The notes below the pieces were generated by a model. The model saw only the letters and a list, made by a program, of their open reading frames with translations. It searched no databases and was not told the DNA's origin. Shown here piece after piece: positions 11,284 through 22,625 of a stretch of 64,000 bases of DNA. Origin of the DNA: Thuidium tamariscinum (Eukaryota; Streptophyta; Bryopsida; Hypnales; Thuidiaceae); contig OX344754.2 of NCBI GenBank assembly GCA_947034885.2, positions 17,812,501 to 17,876,500 on the forward strand, given 5' to 3'. Within the stretch, counting starts at the first letter, position 1. Each line of letters starts with the position of its first letter. Made by a program: the position numbers and the translations under genes.

Positions 11284-11971
11284 TGAAGACAAAAGCTAAA
11301 TGTATGAACACACGTCAAAAAAACAAATATTTAAATTACAAAGACTGAATAAGAGAGACCTGAATAATAAATTGAAGAAATATATAACAAGTGGCCTTCA
11401 TATTTTTCCTTGTATTTGTTTTATAGTCCAAGGGAAATAAAAAAGTAAAACATTAAAGTAAAATAACATTCACTTGTACTCTATAAAAGTAAAATACCAA
11501 AGTAAAATAACATTCACTTGCATTCTATAAAAGTAAAAGAAGTGGAAGAGTAGTCCCACTCTATTATAAAGAACAAGAACTTCAAATATAATCCCTATTT
11601 GTCTTTATAACTATGTTAGACTTCATTGAACTCCACTAAACTCCACTTGAATGTGCATGTACATAATGTAAATTTCGAAGGGTATATTTTAATAGAAGGT
11701 TGTATTTAACATTACTTTTAATAAAGACTGCCTAGTAAAATCATAGTAAAACTTATCTATTCATAAATGCAACTCAAACTTAGTAACTTGGAAGTGTGAG
11801 TTAGAAAGTGTACAACTGATTATTTATAAATATTATTTATTAATTTTAGAAATTCAATTCTTATAATATGAAGTTGGTTTCAATTGTTTGAAATCTTTTC
11901 ATTTTTTGAGGTTGTAAATTTCTGAAAAATAGTTGTCACCATAATTAATAATTTATTACTTTACCTTTACA
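11284..11971. other. Intergenic DNA between the two divergent Harbinger genes
   Basis: AT-rich DNA with a small internal direct repeat: AAAGTAAAATAACATTCACTTG occurs at about 11,456 and 11,498 in altered form. It presumably contains the divergent promoters, but I can place no specific motif. Confidence 0.5.
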
Positions 11972-13354
11972 ATGGATAATTCAAGGATTGGATTAGTTGA
12001 TCTATGGTCAGCGTCAACTATTTCTTTAGCCGTAGTTATGTTACAAAATAACAATGGTTTAGCAGTTTCTAGTGAACTAGCAAACAAGGCTAGGAAGAAG
12101 GCTCCTTCTAAGATTAATTTATCTCAAATCAGTTCTTTATTTGCCTCTTTTAAAGAAGAAGATATTGTATGTCTCATGTTGGATTTACACTTAACACCAA
12201 AAGACATATTTGGCATAAAATGGGGAGGATGGTATATTAAGCCTAGATCCTTGCATTGGTGGACCCTTTACCGTGATGAAGTGATCGAAAATGACCATGA
12301 AAGATTTCGTAGAATGTTCAGGGTTTCTATTACAACATTTAAATATTTATGTGACTTGGTAGGTCAAGATATGCTTCGAAATTCACCTACACAATTCCAT
12401 AGCATTCGAGGTCGAAAATTGGAGGTTGACAAACAAATTGCCATGTCATTGCGTAGACTAGCTACAGGAGATTCTCTCCTTACCATATCTGAATTATTTG
12501 GAGTGTCTCCAACAACTGTTTCCAGATCTGTCAAGAGGTTTATAGCGGCAATGTTGAAACGAGGCAAACATCATTTACAGTGGCCTAGCAGTGAGGGCTT
12601 GGAAATTGTAAAGAAGAAATTTGAACATTTGTGAGGGATACCGCAAGCCTATGGTGCCATCGATTGCTCTCATGTAGAAGTAGAATTGCCAAATAGTGCT
12701 AGGTCTACAGACTTTTTTGATAAGGACCATGATTATAGTTATGTTATTCAAGCAATTGTTGACACAGACATGCGATTCTTGGATGTATTTGCTGGATTTC
12801 CAGGTGTGGCACATGATCTTCGAGTTCTAAAGAACTCAGGATTCTACAAAGGTGTTGAAAATGGTACACAATTGAATGGAACGAAGCGACGAATTGTTGG
12901 CACATGGATACCTGAGCTCATTATAGGGGATGCAGGATATACACAATCAGAGTGGATGTTGGTTCCTCTTCTAGGGAGAAATTTACAAGGAATAAATGAG
13001 GCTTACAATCATAAACAAAGTAGTACCCACATCATAGTGGAACGCGCTTTTGGAAGATTGAAAGGAGTGTGGAGAATTTTATACAAACCTATGTGGAAAC
13101 CTGATGAAAGATTGGTACCCAAACTTGTCTATGTTTGTTGCATATTACATAACATTCTTTTAGAACATAATGAGAATGTTGATGAAGAGGTTCTTCTTCC
13201 TGGACATCATGATGAAGGAAGACGTCAACAAATATCTAGGCAAATTGTGACAAGTGAATCCGAGGCAATAAGGCAAGCTATTATACAACATTTACATGTT
13301 GTTGAAGTTCGCCTAAATAGACCGTACTATGTACCCGATAGGGAAGAGCATTAG
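11972..13354 (+). pseudogene. PIF/Harbinger DDE transposase with a single in-frame TGA
   Basis: One continuous frame of 460 codons, interrupted only by TGA at 12632-12634 (codon 221). Before it lies a helix-turn-helix region (LRRLATGDSLLTISELFGVSPTTVSRSVKRF, about residues 160-195). After it come the DDE catalytic motifs of DDE_Tnp_4/HARBI1 transposases: GAIDCSH with Asp about 231, IIGDAGY with Asp about 320, and VERAFGRLKGVWRIL with Glu about 357. Family members usually have Arg-Gly or similar before the IPxxxGxID stretch, so the TGA (followed by GGG) is readily explained as CGA changed to TGA. Splicing out the stop would remove the first catalytic Asp, so it is read as a nonsense mutation. 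The open frames at 11972-12634 and 12686-13354 are the two halves of this gene. Confidence 0.88.
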
Positions 13355-13729
13355 TATTACAATGGAATATGTTATATTATTGTATGAATTTATGTTTTAT
13401 GGCACTTTATTTATTTTAAGATATTAAAAATCCTAACACTTTATATTATTTGAACTACTATTTTATTTTATATTCATCTCACCCTATTATAATTAAAATT
13501 TAATAATTATAGAAATGAAAGTCAAGTAACCATGGATTTCAAAGGAGTAGGAAGATTTAGTGTTGTGATGTGAAAGGTAGTGTTCTTTGGCTTTTTCCTC
13601 AATTTTTAAAATCCTTTATCTGCATATTTAAGATATTAGTGGAAGGCAAATTATGGTTACTTTTATTCTGATTATTATTACTAATATTGATCATATTTTT
13701 ATTTTTATTTTATTTTCAACAACAACAAC

Positions 13730-13781
<52 letters not shown>

Positions 13782-13988
13782 CATTTAGGGTTGAATTGCT
13801 GCTAAATGCATGAAGCGTCTTCGCACTGAACTAGGCACAGCACCCACCGGCCAAATTCGTATACCGAAGGTTAATAGTAACTTGAAAGTTACTGCTAAGC
13901 TTGTCGCGTAGTCCCTCCGGCAACCCTCCGGCACCCTCCAGGATTGCAAAACCGCTTTCCTCGCATCGGAGGTCGGAGGTTTGGGCCG
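13355..13988. other. Harbinger 3' DNA and flank, no gene
   Basis: AT-rich DNA after the transposase, then a microsatellite, then about 190 bp of GC-richer DNA (13,800-13,988) ending at the second 1.27 kb repeat. I could not find a convincing terminal inverted repeat for the Harbinger copy here or upstream of 10,190. Confidence 0.5.
13718..13791. repeat. (AAC)n(AAT)n(ATT)n microsatellite, self-complementary
   Basis: CAACAACAACAATAATAAT... is followed directly by ATTATTATT, so the AAT and ATT arms can fold into a hairpin. Confidence 0.95.
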
Positions 13989-15247
13989 GTGTTAGTGGAG
14001 GGTGCCCTCCACACAAGCTTGGGGACTGAGTCTTCCTGTTCAGAAAACAAACCCAACCACTCGCCCGCTGAAACAGATATATGTTAGGTTTCAAGATACA
14101 GATATAGTAAGTTAACCCCAAAAAATGTTGGAAAGCCAGTTGGTTGCATGACTGCATCCACTGCAATAACCTATCATTAGAAACCAAAGATGGAAGATTG
14201 AATAGAATTCCATTTCATCTGTTTAAAAGAAAAAAATGGACTATCAGAAGCAATACGATCCCGCGTGTACAAAAATGGATGATTAGCTGACACAAACAAG
14301 TTGCCACATTAACTGCATACGAATAATAATTGTGTTCTGTACAGATTGAAGGCAAAAAAAGTCTCCGTCTACCTTAGGCTACAGTACCTTCAGCAGCCAG
14401 CGAGTGTGTGCAAGAGAGTGGCTCTGTCTTAAATTTTCCTGCAGGGAGGGTGGGCTGCTGGAAGAACACGCTGGAAGACGGTGGAAGTCAAGTCAAGCTT
14501 TTCAGGTATAAAAAAATTGTTTTTGTTTTTGTTTTTTTCGACACAAATGAAACGGAATGTCATTGCAAAGTGGTGAAATACAAACTGCCAGCCACAGGCG
14601 CCAGGTGGGGAGGTATAAAAAAATGGTTGGAGAAGCCATCCAGGTGCAATTGTGAAATAGAAAATGAGTTTTCTGTCTCTGTTTCATTTGTTTAAAAAAG
14701 GATACGCGTTTTCTGATTCTGAGCTCATGGAACTGATATCATTCCCAGCATGGCAGTCATCTGGAAGTGGTGTGTACTATTATGTAAGTTAGGGCTCCAC
14801 AAGTCCTCAACTGTGTCAGGGAAAGGATTCAATTCTAGCTTAAGTTACACCTTGAAAAAGAATGTGAAGGAAATGCTCAACAACTCTGAAGGCAGTCAGT
14901 GGAAGTGCAAGGAGACTTGGTGGGATGGAATGGAAGGGTTTTTTTTTTGGTGTTTTTCTTACAGGAAAGGAAACAGAATTTCGTTGCCAGGAAAGAAAAC
15001 AAAACAGCCAGCCAGCCACAGGTGGCCTGGCAGGCGAGCAAGACAACGCAAACACACGTAACCCGACACAGGATGGAACTGAAGTTTTGAAGGAAACATG
15101 TGTTGTGCGAATCAAGGATCTTGTCATTCCGGGGGTGCTTAACTCCTAAACAACGGGTGGGTGACGGTGGGGGAGATGCGGGTTAGGAACATTGTCACTT
15201 GTGCAAACACTGCGGGAGAAAGGCACAAACTCATAATGTCTAAGAGC
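13989..15247. repeat. 1.27 kb near-identical direct repeat, copy 2
   Basis: Same sequence and orientation as 8184-9457, offset 5,805 bp. It has a shorter GT tract (15,155-15,165) and a handful of substitutions. Its right side ends exactly at the TAA target site of the MITE that begins at 15,244. Confidence 0.9.
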
Positions 15248-15736
15248 GTCCCCAACGGCATGCAAGAAATGACTCAAACTAGGTATGTAGCTGGACTGGG
15301 CAACATTGACTTCCCCACGGCACGCAAGACATGCCTCACGAAATGCTCAGCCACAGTCAAATTTGGCGAGCACGCAGCGAAATGGAGAGGAGAAAGCTGC
15401 GTTCAATATGGGTTGTGGCTCTCTCCCTAAAGTTCAATCCACGACTTTTGTCGCAATGCATTTAAGGACATGAGAACAACACTGCAGCTTCCTCACAAAG
15501 AAGATGGGGGGAAGTCCCCCAGGCATGCGCCCCAACATGAAATTTGACATGGTTGCACTCAAACTACTTGTGCTGTGGCCAAGATTTTTTGGGGGAAAAC
15601 ATATTGTTCCCCTTCCCGTCCATTTCCTTGAGTCCAAAGTGGGGCAACCTCACTCCACATGCTCTAGTTGGCTTCCTGCCTCACACTAAGTACTACTTGT
15701 CCAAGCCTCTTTTCAAGCCAAGCGGTGGAGATGCTC
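15244..15736. mobile_element. Tourist-like (PIF/Harbinger) MITE with TAA target duplication
   Basis: Left end GAGCGTCCCCAACGGC; reverse complement of the right end GAGCATCTCCACCGCT. TAA flanks both sides (15241-15243 and 15737-15739), as expected for PIF/Harbinger insertion. The element is 493 bp, with inner words such as CCCCACGGCACGCAAGACATGCC echoing the left end, and no coding capacity that I recognise. Confidence 0.75.
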
Positions 15737-15739
15737 TAA

Positions 15740-16570
15740 TGCATTAGAGGTCAACAAAAGAAGTAACCCAAGTTGCAAATTTTGGGAGGAGGTAGTGTAA
15801 GCCTAATCCCTGTCCAGAGAATGTGGGCTCTTCTCAAAATATGAGTTCATTTATTGAGGTTGCTACTTGCAGTGCATGACAATGCACAATCTTAACCCTT
15901 AAATGCCACGCATGTAACCATTGTTTTCATGTTCGTATGCTGAACACTCAATATGCTGCCATTTTGGGTCTAGATGTGTGTGAAATTTTTTAAATTTTTT
16001 TTAGGGATGAAAATACATCTCTTCTATACTTCCCAAAAAATTGAGATTTTTTTTGAGATTTTTTGAAGAAAAGGTGAAGAAAAATCATATCAAATAGAAA
16101 ATTATCTCAAAAAATCTGAAAATTTCACCATGTGTGTATATTATAGTGACAAACATTATGGTTCAAAACTTGATTTCCGTGTATTTTTATAAATAGAATG
16201 TAATAGACATTGAAAATATATTAAAAGTTCAAATTGCAAGAAAAGATTAAATATTATGAATTTTTACAAAATTTGAATTAGAATAGAAACTAGAGTACAT
16301 GGCCTTCATTTCATTAGTTGGGCTCAAACTCAAAAAATGTCATTTTTGTGGAGAAATTTCAGATTTGCTCAATTTCTCAAAGTACACTAAAATGGCAAAT
16401 TTTGTCATTTGTTTTCTTTAATTACTTCTCAACTACATGAAAACAAACATTAATGAGACTAAAAATTCACTTGGACACTCTTTGTAGCTCAACATGAAAA
16501 GTCATTAAAAAAATGAATGAAAAACTATTGTAATCTCTTGTAATGACCCTAGACTGGACTCATCCAAACA
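15740..16570. other. AT-rich intergenic DNA, no gene seen
   Basis: Homopolymer-rich DNA without coding signal, clear repeats or RNA genes. Confidence 0.6.
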
Positions 16571-16743
16571 CATAACATTCAGTAGCAGCCTGTCACACTG
16601 CCTCCCAACGGATGAAATGGTGTGTAATATCCCACACCATTCAGTAACTAAAGTTGCAAACTTCAAGAAATGTCAGATGAAATTAGGTGATGGAGACTTC
16701 ACAAAGGGAAAGGCACTCCTTCTATGGGCTACTGAATGTTATG
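16571..16743. mobile_element. CATAAC-ended MITE family B, copy 1
   Basis: Perfect 16 bp terminal inverted repeats, CATAACATTCAGTAGC and GCTACTGAATGTTATG, enclose 173 bp. Inside is an imperfect palindrome, AATGGTGTGTAATATCCCAC... A CA dinucleotide flanks both ends, but other copies do not confirm this as the target duplication. Confidence 0.8.
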
Positions 16744-16789
16744 CACCACAAAATGGCACTGGCAGAGATACAGGGCGCCCAGAGCAAAA

Positions 16790-17038
16790 TTAACCCCTGA
16801 GCGCCCAGAGCAAAATTCTTGAATTTGAGACCTTTCTCAACTCATTCCAATCAAATTGTCTCCTAAATTGAGATCCACATGCTTCAACCGTATTGATTGG
16901 TAGTAAAAACAAGTCTTGAGGTGTGGAGAAAAGGATGTGTCCTTTGACCGTACTATTGAAAAGATTATAATAGTCAAACATGGAATTTTTTTGAAATAGA
17001 GAGGCCATATTTGGGGCGCTTGGGCGCTCAGGGGTTAA
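16790..17038. mobile_element. TTAA-flanked MITE with CCCCTGAGCGCCCA ends
   Basis: TTAACCCCTGAGCGCCCA at 16790-16807 is the exact reverse complement of 17021-17038. Reading TTAA as the target duplication leaves a 241 bp element with 14 bp inverted repeats starting CCC. TTAA sites plus CCC-starting ends are hallmarks of piggyBac elements (Kolobok also uses TTAA). No transposase is encoded. Confidence 0.7.
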
Positions 17039-17277
17039 GTCTGCTATCAAAAAAATTTGAATGAAAAACACCCTTTTTCCATTCACCAGACTCTCTTAAA
17101 CTCATCCATCGACCACAAACTGGCATCCGCATTGATTAAGGGTTAACTTAAGAAGAGGAAATCTGACCCATCCTCTTCCTAAGAACAGAGTTTGTCACCC
17201 AGACTGAGAGGGTTGGAAGTACTAAGCTAATATGATATAATCACCACTCAAAAAATAATTACATTCTATACATAGTA

Positions 17278-17550
17278 AGGTAGGTACACCCAAAATGGCA
17301 CTTGACCTTAAAGCGCCATCTACAATGTGTATACATTTCCAAAATTAGTCATGTACTCAGACTGTAAATGACGCTTTCAAAAACAAACTTTGATCGTCAA
17401 TAACTTTTGCATACGGTATCCAAATCCTCTGTTCTTTGGTGTGTTGGAACATGCTTTCACTCGCCAACAAGTTTGTATTAAAATATGAACAACATGATAA
17501 CAGGAACTAGGCATAGTAAGAATAAGTGGCACTTTTAGGTGTACCCACCT
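17278..17550 (-). mobile_element. TA-flanked MITE family A, copy 2
   Basis: 273 bp element, reverse orientation relative to copy 1, ends AGGTAGGTACACCCAAAA and TTTTAGGTGTACCCACCT, flanked by TA at 17276-17277 and 17551-17552. Confidence 0.85.
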
Positions 17551-17552
17551 TA

Positions 17553-18429
17553 GTATCAAAATTGTTGCAACAGTTGCAACAATACTCTCATTGCATAAGA
17601 AACATATTGATTTTCTTTAGTTTGCTTGAATTGGATTTTCAATAACTCACAAATGCTATGAGTTAAAAATTTGATGAGAATGTGTAAGGATGACTAATAA
17701 TAGATGGCCATTAAAATAAATGAAATAATGACAAGTAAAAGTGGTGACATTCTATGAGTGGTGATGTAGAATGTTATAATGATGCTCCAAATTTCAACAT
17801 TCATCCACATATTGGATAGAAAATAACACATCAGGACATACCATATGAACATATTTGTATTTTCATCTATAATCTTGTGATTTCAGTCAAGATTTTTTAT
17901 TTATGCAAAATTTTATGGCAAAAAGCTTCATGATCTTTTTTTTTCCATTTTTCAGCCAAATAATTTTTGTTCTAGTACAATCTAGCACCAAAAAGCCCCC
18001 CAAAAGCCCTACTGCATATTTTCCAATAGAGCATATGGAAATTCTAGAAGTACATACTTGAAAAAGAAATCATATTAATTGAATTTTTAGAATAATTACA
18101 TATTAAGGTTTATATTTAGACCATACAACTTAGTACCAAGTTATGACAACTCAATCATAAGTGGTTGTTGACTTTTCAATGGTAATGTGGCACCATTTCA
18201 ATGGCAAATTGTCATCATTGTCATTACAAGTTGCAACTCATAACCTTTTTTCTTTCAACTTGCTTCTGCCACCTTCAATCATGAAGATCAAAGGTAGTGA
18301 TTGAAAAATGTACAACCGGTTATGTATGTTAACCTCTTCGCTGCTAGCTTGGCTCATCGGTTATCTAATACATATTCTTTTATATAGAAGGGACTATATA
18401 ATCCCATTGGTTGTCTTGTTTGAAAGAAA
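17553..18429. other. AT-rich intergenic DNA, no gene seen
   Basis: No coding signal, no clear repeat boundaries, no RNA gene recognised. Confidence 0.55.
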
Positions 18430-18625
18430 TACTAAGGTTAGTCTATCCAAAACAATAGGGACCTTTTGTGAAAGAAACGATTCTAAGACATCTACCAAAA
18501 CAAACTTTGACCTTTTGTAACTCTTGCATGTGGTATCCAAATCTTACATTCTTTGGTGCATTAGAACTTCCTTTGAAACTCCTTTCACTTGCCAACAAGA
18601 AAACCAATGAAAATTTGATTGAAAG
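18430..18625 (-). repeat. Partial relative of MITE family A (core only)
   Basis: The block from AAACAAACTTTGACC through TTTCACTTGCCAACAAG follows the core of family A copies with extra divergence, but both AGGTAGGTACACC ends are absent. Confidence 0.6.
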
Positions 18626-18983
18626 CTTACAATCCATTTTCAACCACTTAAAGAATTCAACATAGCTCCCAATTGGGTTTGGTAGGAAAAAAAATTTATT
18701 GCTTGGGGAAATGGATTTCAGAAGGATTAGAAACTTTTTAGATTTTTTGCCCACAAATGAAGTTACTATAATTTTTTTGTCAAGATTTTGTAAAATCTAT
18801 TTTGATATGTAGATATGTCCAATTAGGACCATAGTCTGGTTTTTAATCCAAAGGATTTTAACAATTCATAATGCATGATAATGGATTGGTTACTCCTACC
18901 TCCTATGCTCAAAAATAGAACAACCTAGACTTTGGAGGGGGATTGCAAAGTAGTTGACTACCTTAGTCCATTAATTGTATCTA

Positions 18984-19262
18984 AGGTGGGTACATCCAAA
19001 ATGGCACTTGACCTAAAGGCGCCATCTAACTTACAATGTACATACATTTCCAAAATCAGTCATATACTCAGACTGTAGATGACACTTTAAAAAACATACT
19101 TTGACTATTAGTAACTTTTGCATATGGTATCCAAATCCTTTGTTCTTTGGTGCATTGGAACATGCTTTCACTCACCAACAAGATTTTTATAAAAATCTGA
19201 ACAGCATAATTAAAGTTACTAAGCACAATATGAATAAGTGGTGCTTTTAAGTGTACCCACCT
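18984..19262 (-). mobile_element. TA-flanked MITE family A, copy 3
   Basis: 279 bp, ends AGGTGGGTACATCCAAAA and TTTTAAGTGTACCCACCT, flanked by TA at 18982-18983 and 19263-19264. Confidence 0.85.
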
Positions 19263-19264
19263 TA

Positions 19265-20418
19265 GGCACACTTATAGCAAAACATGATAAGGAGAGGAGG
19301 GGCAGTGAATACAATCTGTACACGAGCTAAATTCTAAAATGTACAATACATAATCTAATGAAAACAAAGGACTGAATGCAATTCAAATTGATATGAAGTC
19401 TTAGACACAAAAACTAGACTCAAATGCGCAACTTTCCTACAAAAAATTATTAGGAATGGACAACATGTGAAGAAGAAACAAACCAACAAAGATCACTATA
19501 ATCCAAAATATGTCTTGTTTTTGAACTGTGAATTACTTCCAAATATTAAAAAAAACTTGGATTGTCATGATAAACTAACCACTATAACTAGACTTTAAGA
19601 AAAATATAACCCAACAAATCTTATTCAAAACAAACAATGGATGAAGGAGATACAAGCCCCCCAAGTTGCAGCCATCAATTGCAGTTTGGTGAACTCAAAT
19701 TGAACTTATGAACTTCAATTGGCTCCCAAAAAATATGTACATCTTGGATTGATTTGAAAATTTTACAACACAAACAACACTAGTATGCACAACTTTTCGA
19801 ACAAGTTTGACCAAATTTGGACAGTGGATGCAAAAGTTATAGCACTATGAATTGAACTTCTTTCTTATGTGAGGCAACTTTTGAGCCCCTTGGACATTGA
19901 GGGGTTAAGTGTGGGTCATTACCTACTCCGGTCAACCTCACCTATGACTAGGGCTTTTATTTATTTATTTTTGGTACCAAATTGCACTAGAAAAAATAAT
20001 CTAGCTAAAAAATATTAAAAAAATGCCAAAAAACTTGGATGAAATTGGCAAAAAACTTTTAAAAACTTTAAAATATTAGATGAAATTGCTTGATTGTAGA
20101 TGAAAACCATACTATACATCCAATAAGTGGATGAATGTTGCAATTTGGAGTACCACTATAACATTTTATATCGCCACTATGGCACTTCCTCAAAAATGAA
20201 AAAAAAAACACCTGCCTTGAACCTTGACCTACAAGTGCCCCCCCAAGCAATGTTTCTAAAATTGGCTAAATTTCATTGGATTTCTATCTACAAAATCCTT
20301 GTGCTACTAGGAAATTGTAAAAAAAGGGCCTTCAATGGAGACATTTTAGCCAAAACTGCAACAAACAATAAAATTTAATAACCAATTTACAACTTCTTTC
20401 CTAATGGAATTAGCATCT
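19265..20418. other. AT-rich intergenic DNA, no gene seen
   Basis: No gene or RNA recognised. GAGGGGTTAAGTG at about 19,909 resembles one end of the TTAA-flanked MITE, without a visible partner. Confidence 0.55.
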
Positions 20419-20614
20419 CATAACATTCAGTAGCATTGGTTGGCACTGCCTTTGGAGTGTGTGGAATATTCAACACTCCAACAATGTTTCATCATTCAGT
20501 AACTACTAAAAGAAGTGGATAGGTGGAAGATGGAGAGGCTGCTGGGGTGTGGAATATGCTACACCCTTCACTGTAGAAGGAAGCTAGTGCCACAACATGC
20601 TACTGAATGTTATG
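20419..20614. mobile_element. CATAAC-ended MITE family B, copy 2
   Basis: Perfect 17 bp inverted repeats CATAACATTCAGTAGCA / TGCTACTGAATGTTATG enclose 196 bp. The inside carries two degenerate copies of the GTGTGGAATATTCCACAC palindrome seen intact at 63,915. Confidence 0.85.
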
Positions 20615-20986
20615 ATACTCCCAAAAATCCTTCTCAACTTACAAAATCCTTTATTTTTTCTTTTCTTTTGACACTACTCACTCTCAAGGTAGCCAAAGTT
20701 GATGCCAGTTTGTCTTGAAGGGTAGCACATTGCACTAATTCCATAAACTAATTCTGGGATCACTGCCCAAGTACAGACTCCATCCATCGTGACGGGTGTG
20801 ACGTTGTCTCTCCCACACCATGACTCCATGAGTGATGGAAGCCAAGCTGGGGTGAGGACACCCGCTCCATGCCATTCAAGTCTTGGACGGTGCCACACAT
20901 GTGCTGCCTGCCTGCCTGCTTGCACTAAGTAAGTTAGTGTAAGTTAAGGGGGCACAATGGATGGATGGATGGCAGTCATACTATTA

Positions 20987-21259
20987 AAGGTAGGTACACC
21001 CCAAAGCGCCAGTTTTTCATACTGTGCCTAGTTCCTGTTATTATGTTGTTCAGATTTTCTACAGTCTTGTTGGTGAGTGAAAGCATGTTCCAACACACCA
21101 AAGAACAGTGGATTTGGATACCGTATGTACAAGTTATTAACAGTCAAAGTGTGTTTCTGAAAGTGCTATCTACAGTCTGGGTACATGACTGATTTTGAAA
21201 ATGTATGCATGTTGTACAAGGCGCTTTAAGGTCAGGTGCCATTTTGGGTGTACTACCTT
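20987..21259 (+). mobile_element. TA-flanked MITE family A, copy 4
   Basis: Same orientation as copy 1. Ends AAGGTAGGTACACC and GGTGTACTACCTT; the flanking TA is altered on the left (TTAA|AGG). Confidence 0.8.
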
Positions 21260-22214
21260 AAACCCCTGGATCTGCCATCCCCCAAATTGTCCTCACTAAT
21301 CGTTTTTTTTTTACTTTTTGAGAAAGTGCCAAGATGGTGATCACCTCAAATTTGGTGAAGCATTGTATTTCGACATTCATCCATCTTTTGGGCTTAAAAA
21401 TACCTTTTTGTCATATTCATACACTTTTTCATCCAAATTTGGCAACTTCATCCATATTTTAAAGAGATTTGGAAAAAATTTAGCAAAAAAAGATTACTTT
21501 TATCTGGCGAGAAAAATACATGTATGTGAAATGGTGCAATTTGGCCACATGGTGCCGCACCTCAATGTGTTTTCTTTTTTGAAAATTTTAAGGGAATTTG
21601 GATTTGGGCTTCAAGTGAGAAGTAAGTAGTTGAGGTTAGGCGACACTCAAATTTACTTCAGTGCGAAATTTGGTTCCAAGTTAGGAATGAGTATAAGTTG
21701 TATGGCTTCAAAAACCAAAATCCCAAAAAACATCTTTGCCAACTGGAGCTCTTTGATTGATGCAAAATAGGACAACCATGTTTTGAAGAGTGGTGCCAAA
21801 AATGGGATGCACATGAATTATGAAAACTATGACTCACAAGTTCAAATACATGAATTAAAGTTCATTTATGTACTTGGACTTCAAAGTCTAATATCTTCCT
21901 AATTCACATGCATGAAGTTTTAAATGGTTTCTACAACAAAAATGCAACCTCAAAGATGGCAAATGGTAGGAAAAGTCAAGTAAAATTGAAAGCAAGAAAA
22001 TCGTAGCTTCAAAAGAAGTGATAGAATCATGTGATAGGATGAAGGTGCACCTCACTACAATAACTTAGTTTTGTTGAGTTGACCTTCTCTTTATAGAAGT
22101 AGGTAACACTTTGGCAATCGATTGGGATAATGGGTACATGACTTGTTAAGGTAGGAGGTTCTTCAATGGAACGTTTAAGCCTACCCACCTTATCAATGAC
22201 AATATTAGATATTA
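21260..22214. other. AT-rich intergenic DNA, no gene seen
   Basis: A 103-codon frame at 21318-21629 (+) is compositionally random. Nothing else recognised. Confidence 0.55.
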
Positions 22215-22440
22215 TCCCCATTGAGGTAGCGTTGGAGGCATGGAGTGGAGGTTTCTACTTTGGGCCATGCACATGGCGTTGCGTTCCTTCTTCTTTGGCT
22301 TTGTATTGTGTCTTGTTTACTTTGTTTGCTTTGTTTGGGTTGTAGTATGTTTGCAGCCTTGCTAGGCTATTTGTGGCTAATACGTATGTACGGTTGTTTT
22401 TTGTAATGAAATTTCGTTTCATTCGTGTCAAAAAACAAAC
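22215..22440 (+). mobile_element. LINE 3'-end remnant (second family), plus orientation
   Basis: A T/G-rich stretch ends TGTAATGAAATTTCGTTTCA, then TTCGTGTCAAAAAACAAAC, a 3' terminus with an A-rich tail. Its terminal block is the reverse complement of those at 22,505 and inside both 1.27 kb repeats. No coding part remains. Confidence 0.55.
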
Positions 22441-22496
22441 AAATCAATATTAAATATTTCAAGGAGGATGTCACTCATTCTTAAGTAGAGAATACA

Positions 22497-22625
22497 TTTT
22501 TTTTGACATAAGTGAAACGGAATTTCATTATAGAGAAAGTAAAGTACATACACTAGCCATAAGTGTGGTGGCAATGAGTAGGAAATACAATTAGAACCGA
22601 CTACATTTAAGGACCTCCTACCTTA
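22497..22625 (-). mobile_element. LINE 3'-end remnant (second family), minus orientation
   Basis: Poly(T) then GACATAAGTGAAACGGAATT, the complement of the terminal block at 22,405-22,427. The two remnants lie tail to tail, 60-70 bp apart. Confidence 0.55.

Noticed and set aside
12629..12680. Intron removing the TGA in the Harbinger transposase (GTGAGG donor)
   Set aside because: The nearest usable acceptor would delete the GAIDCSH stretch with the first catalytic Asp, so a nonsense mutation is the simpler reading.
8184..15247. LTR retrotransposon with 1.27 kb LTRs
   Set aside because: No primer-binding site, polypurine tract, gag or pol between the repeats, the copies do not end in CA, and no flanking target duplication is visible.
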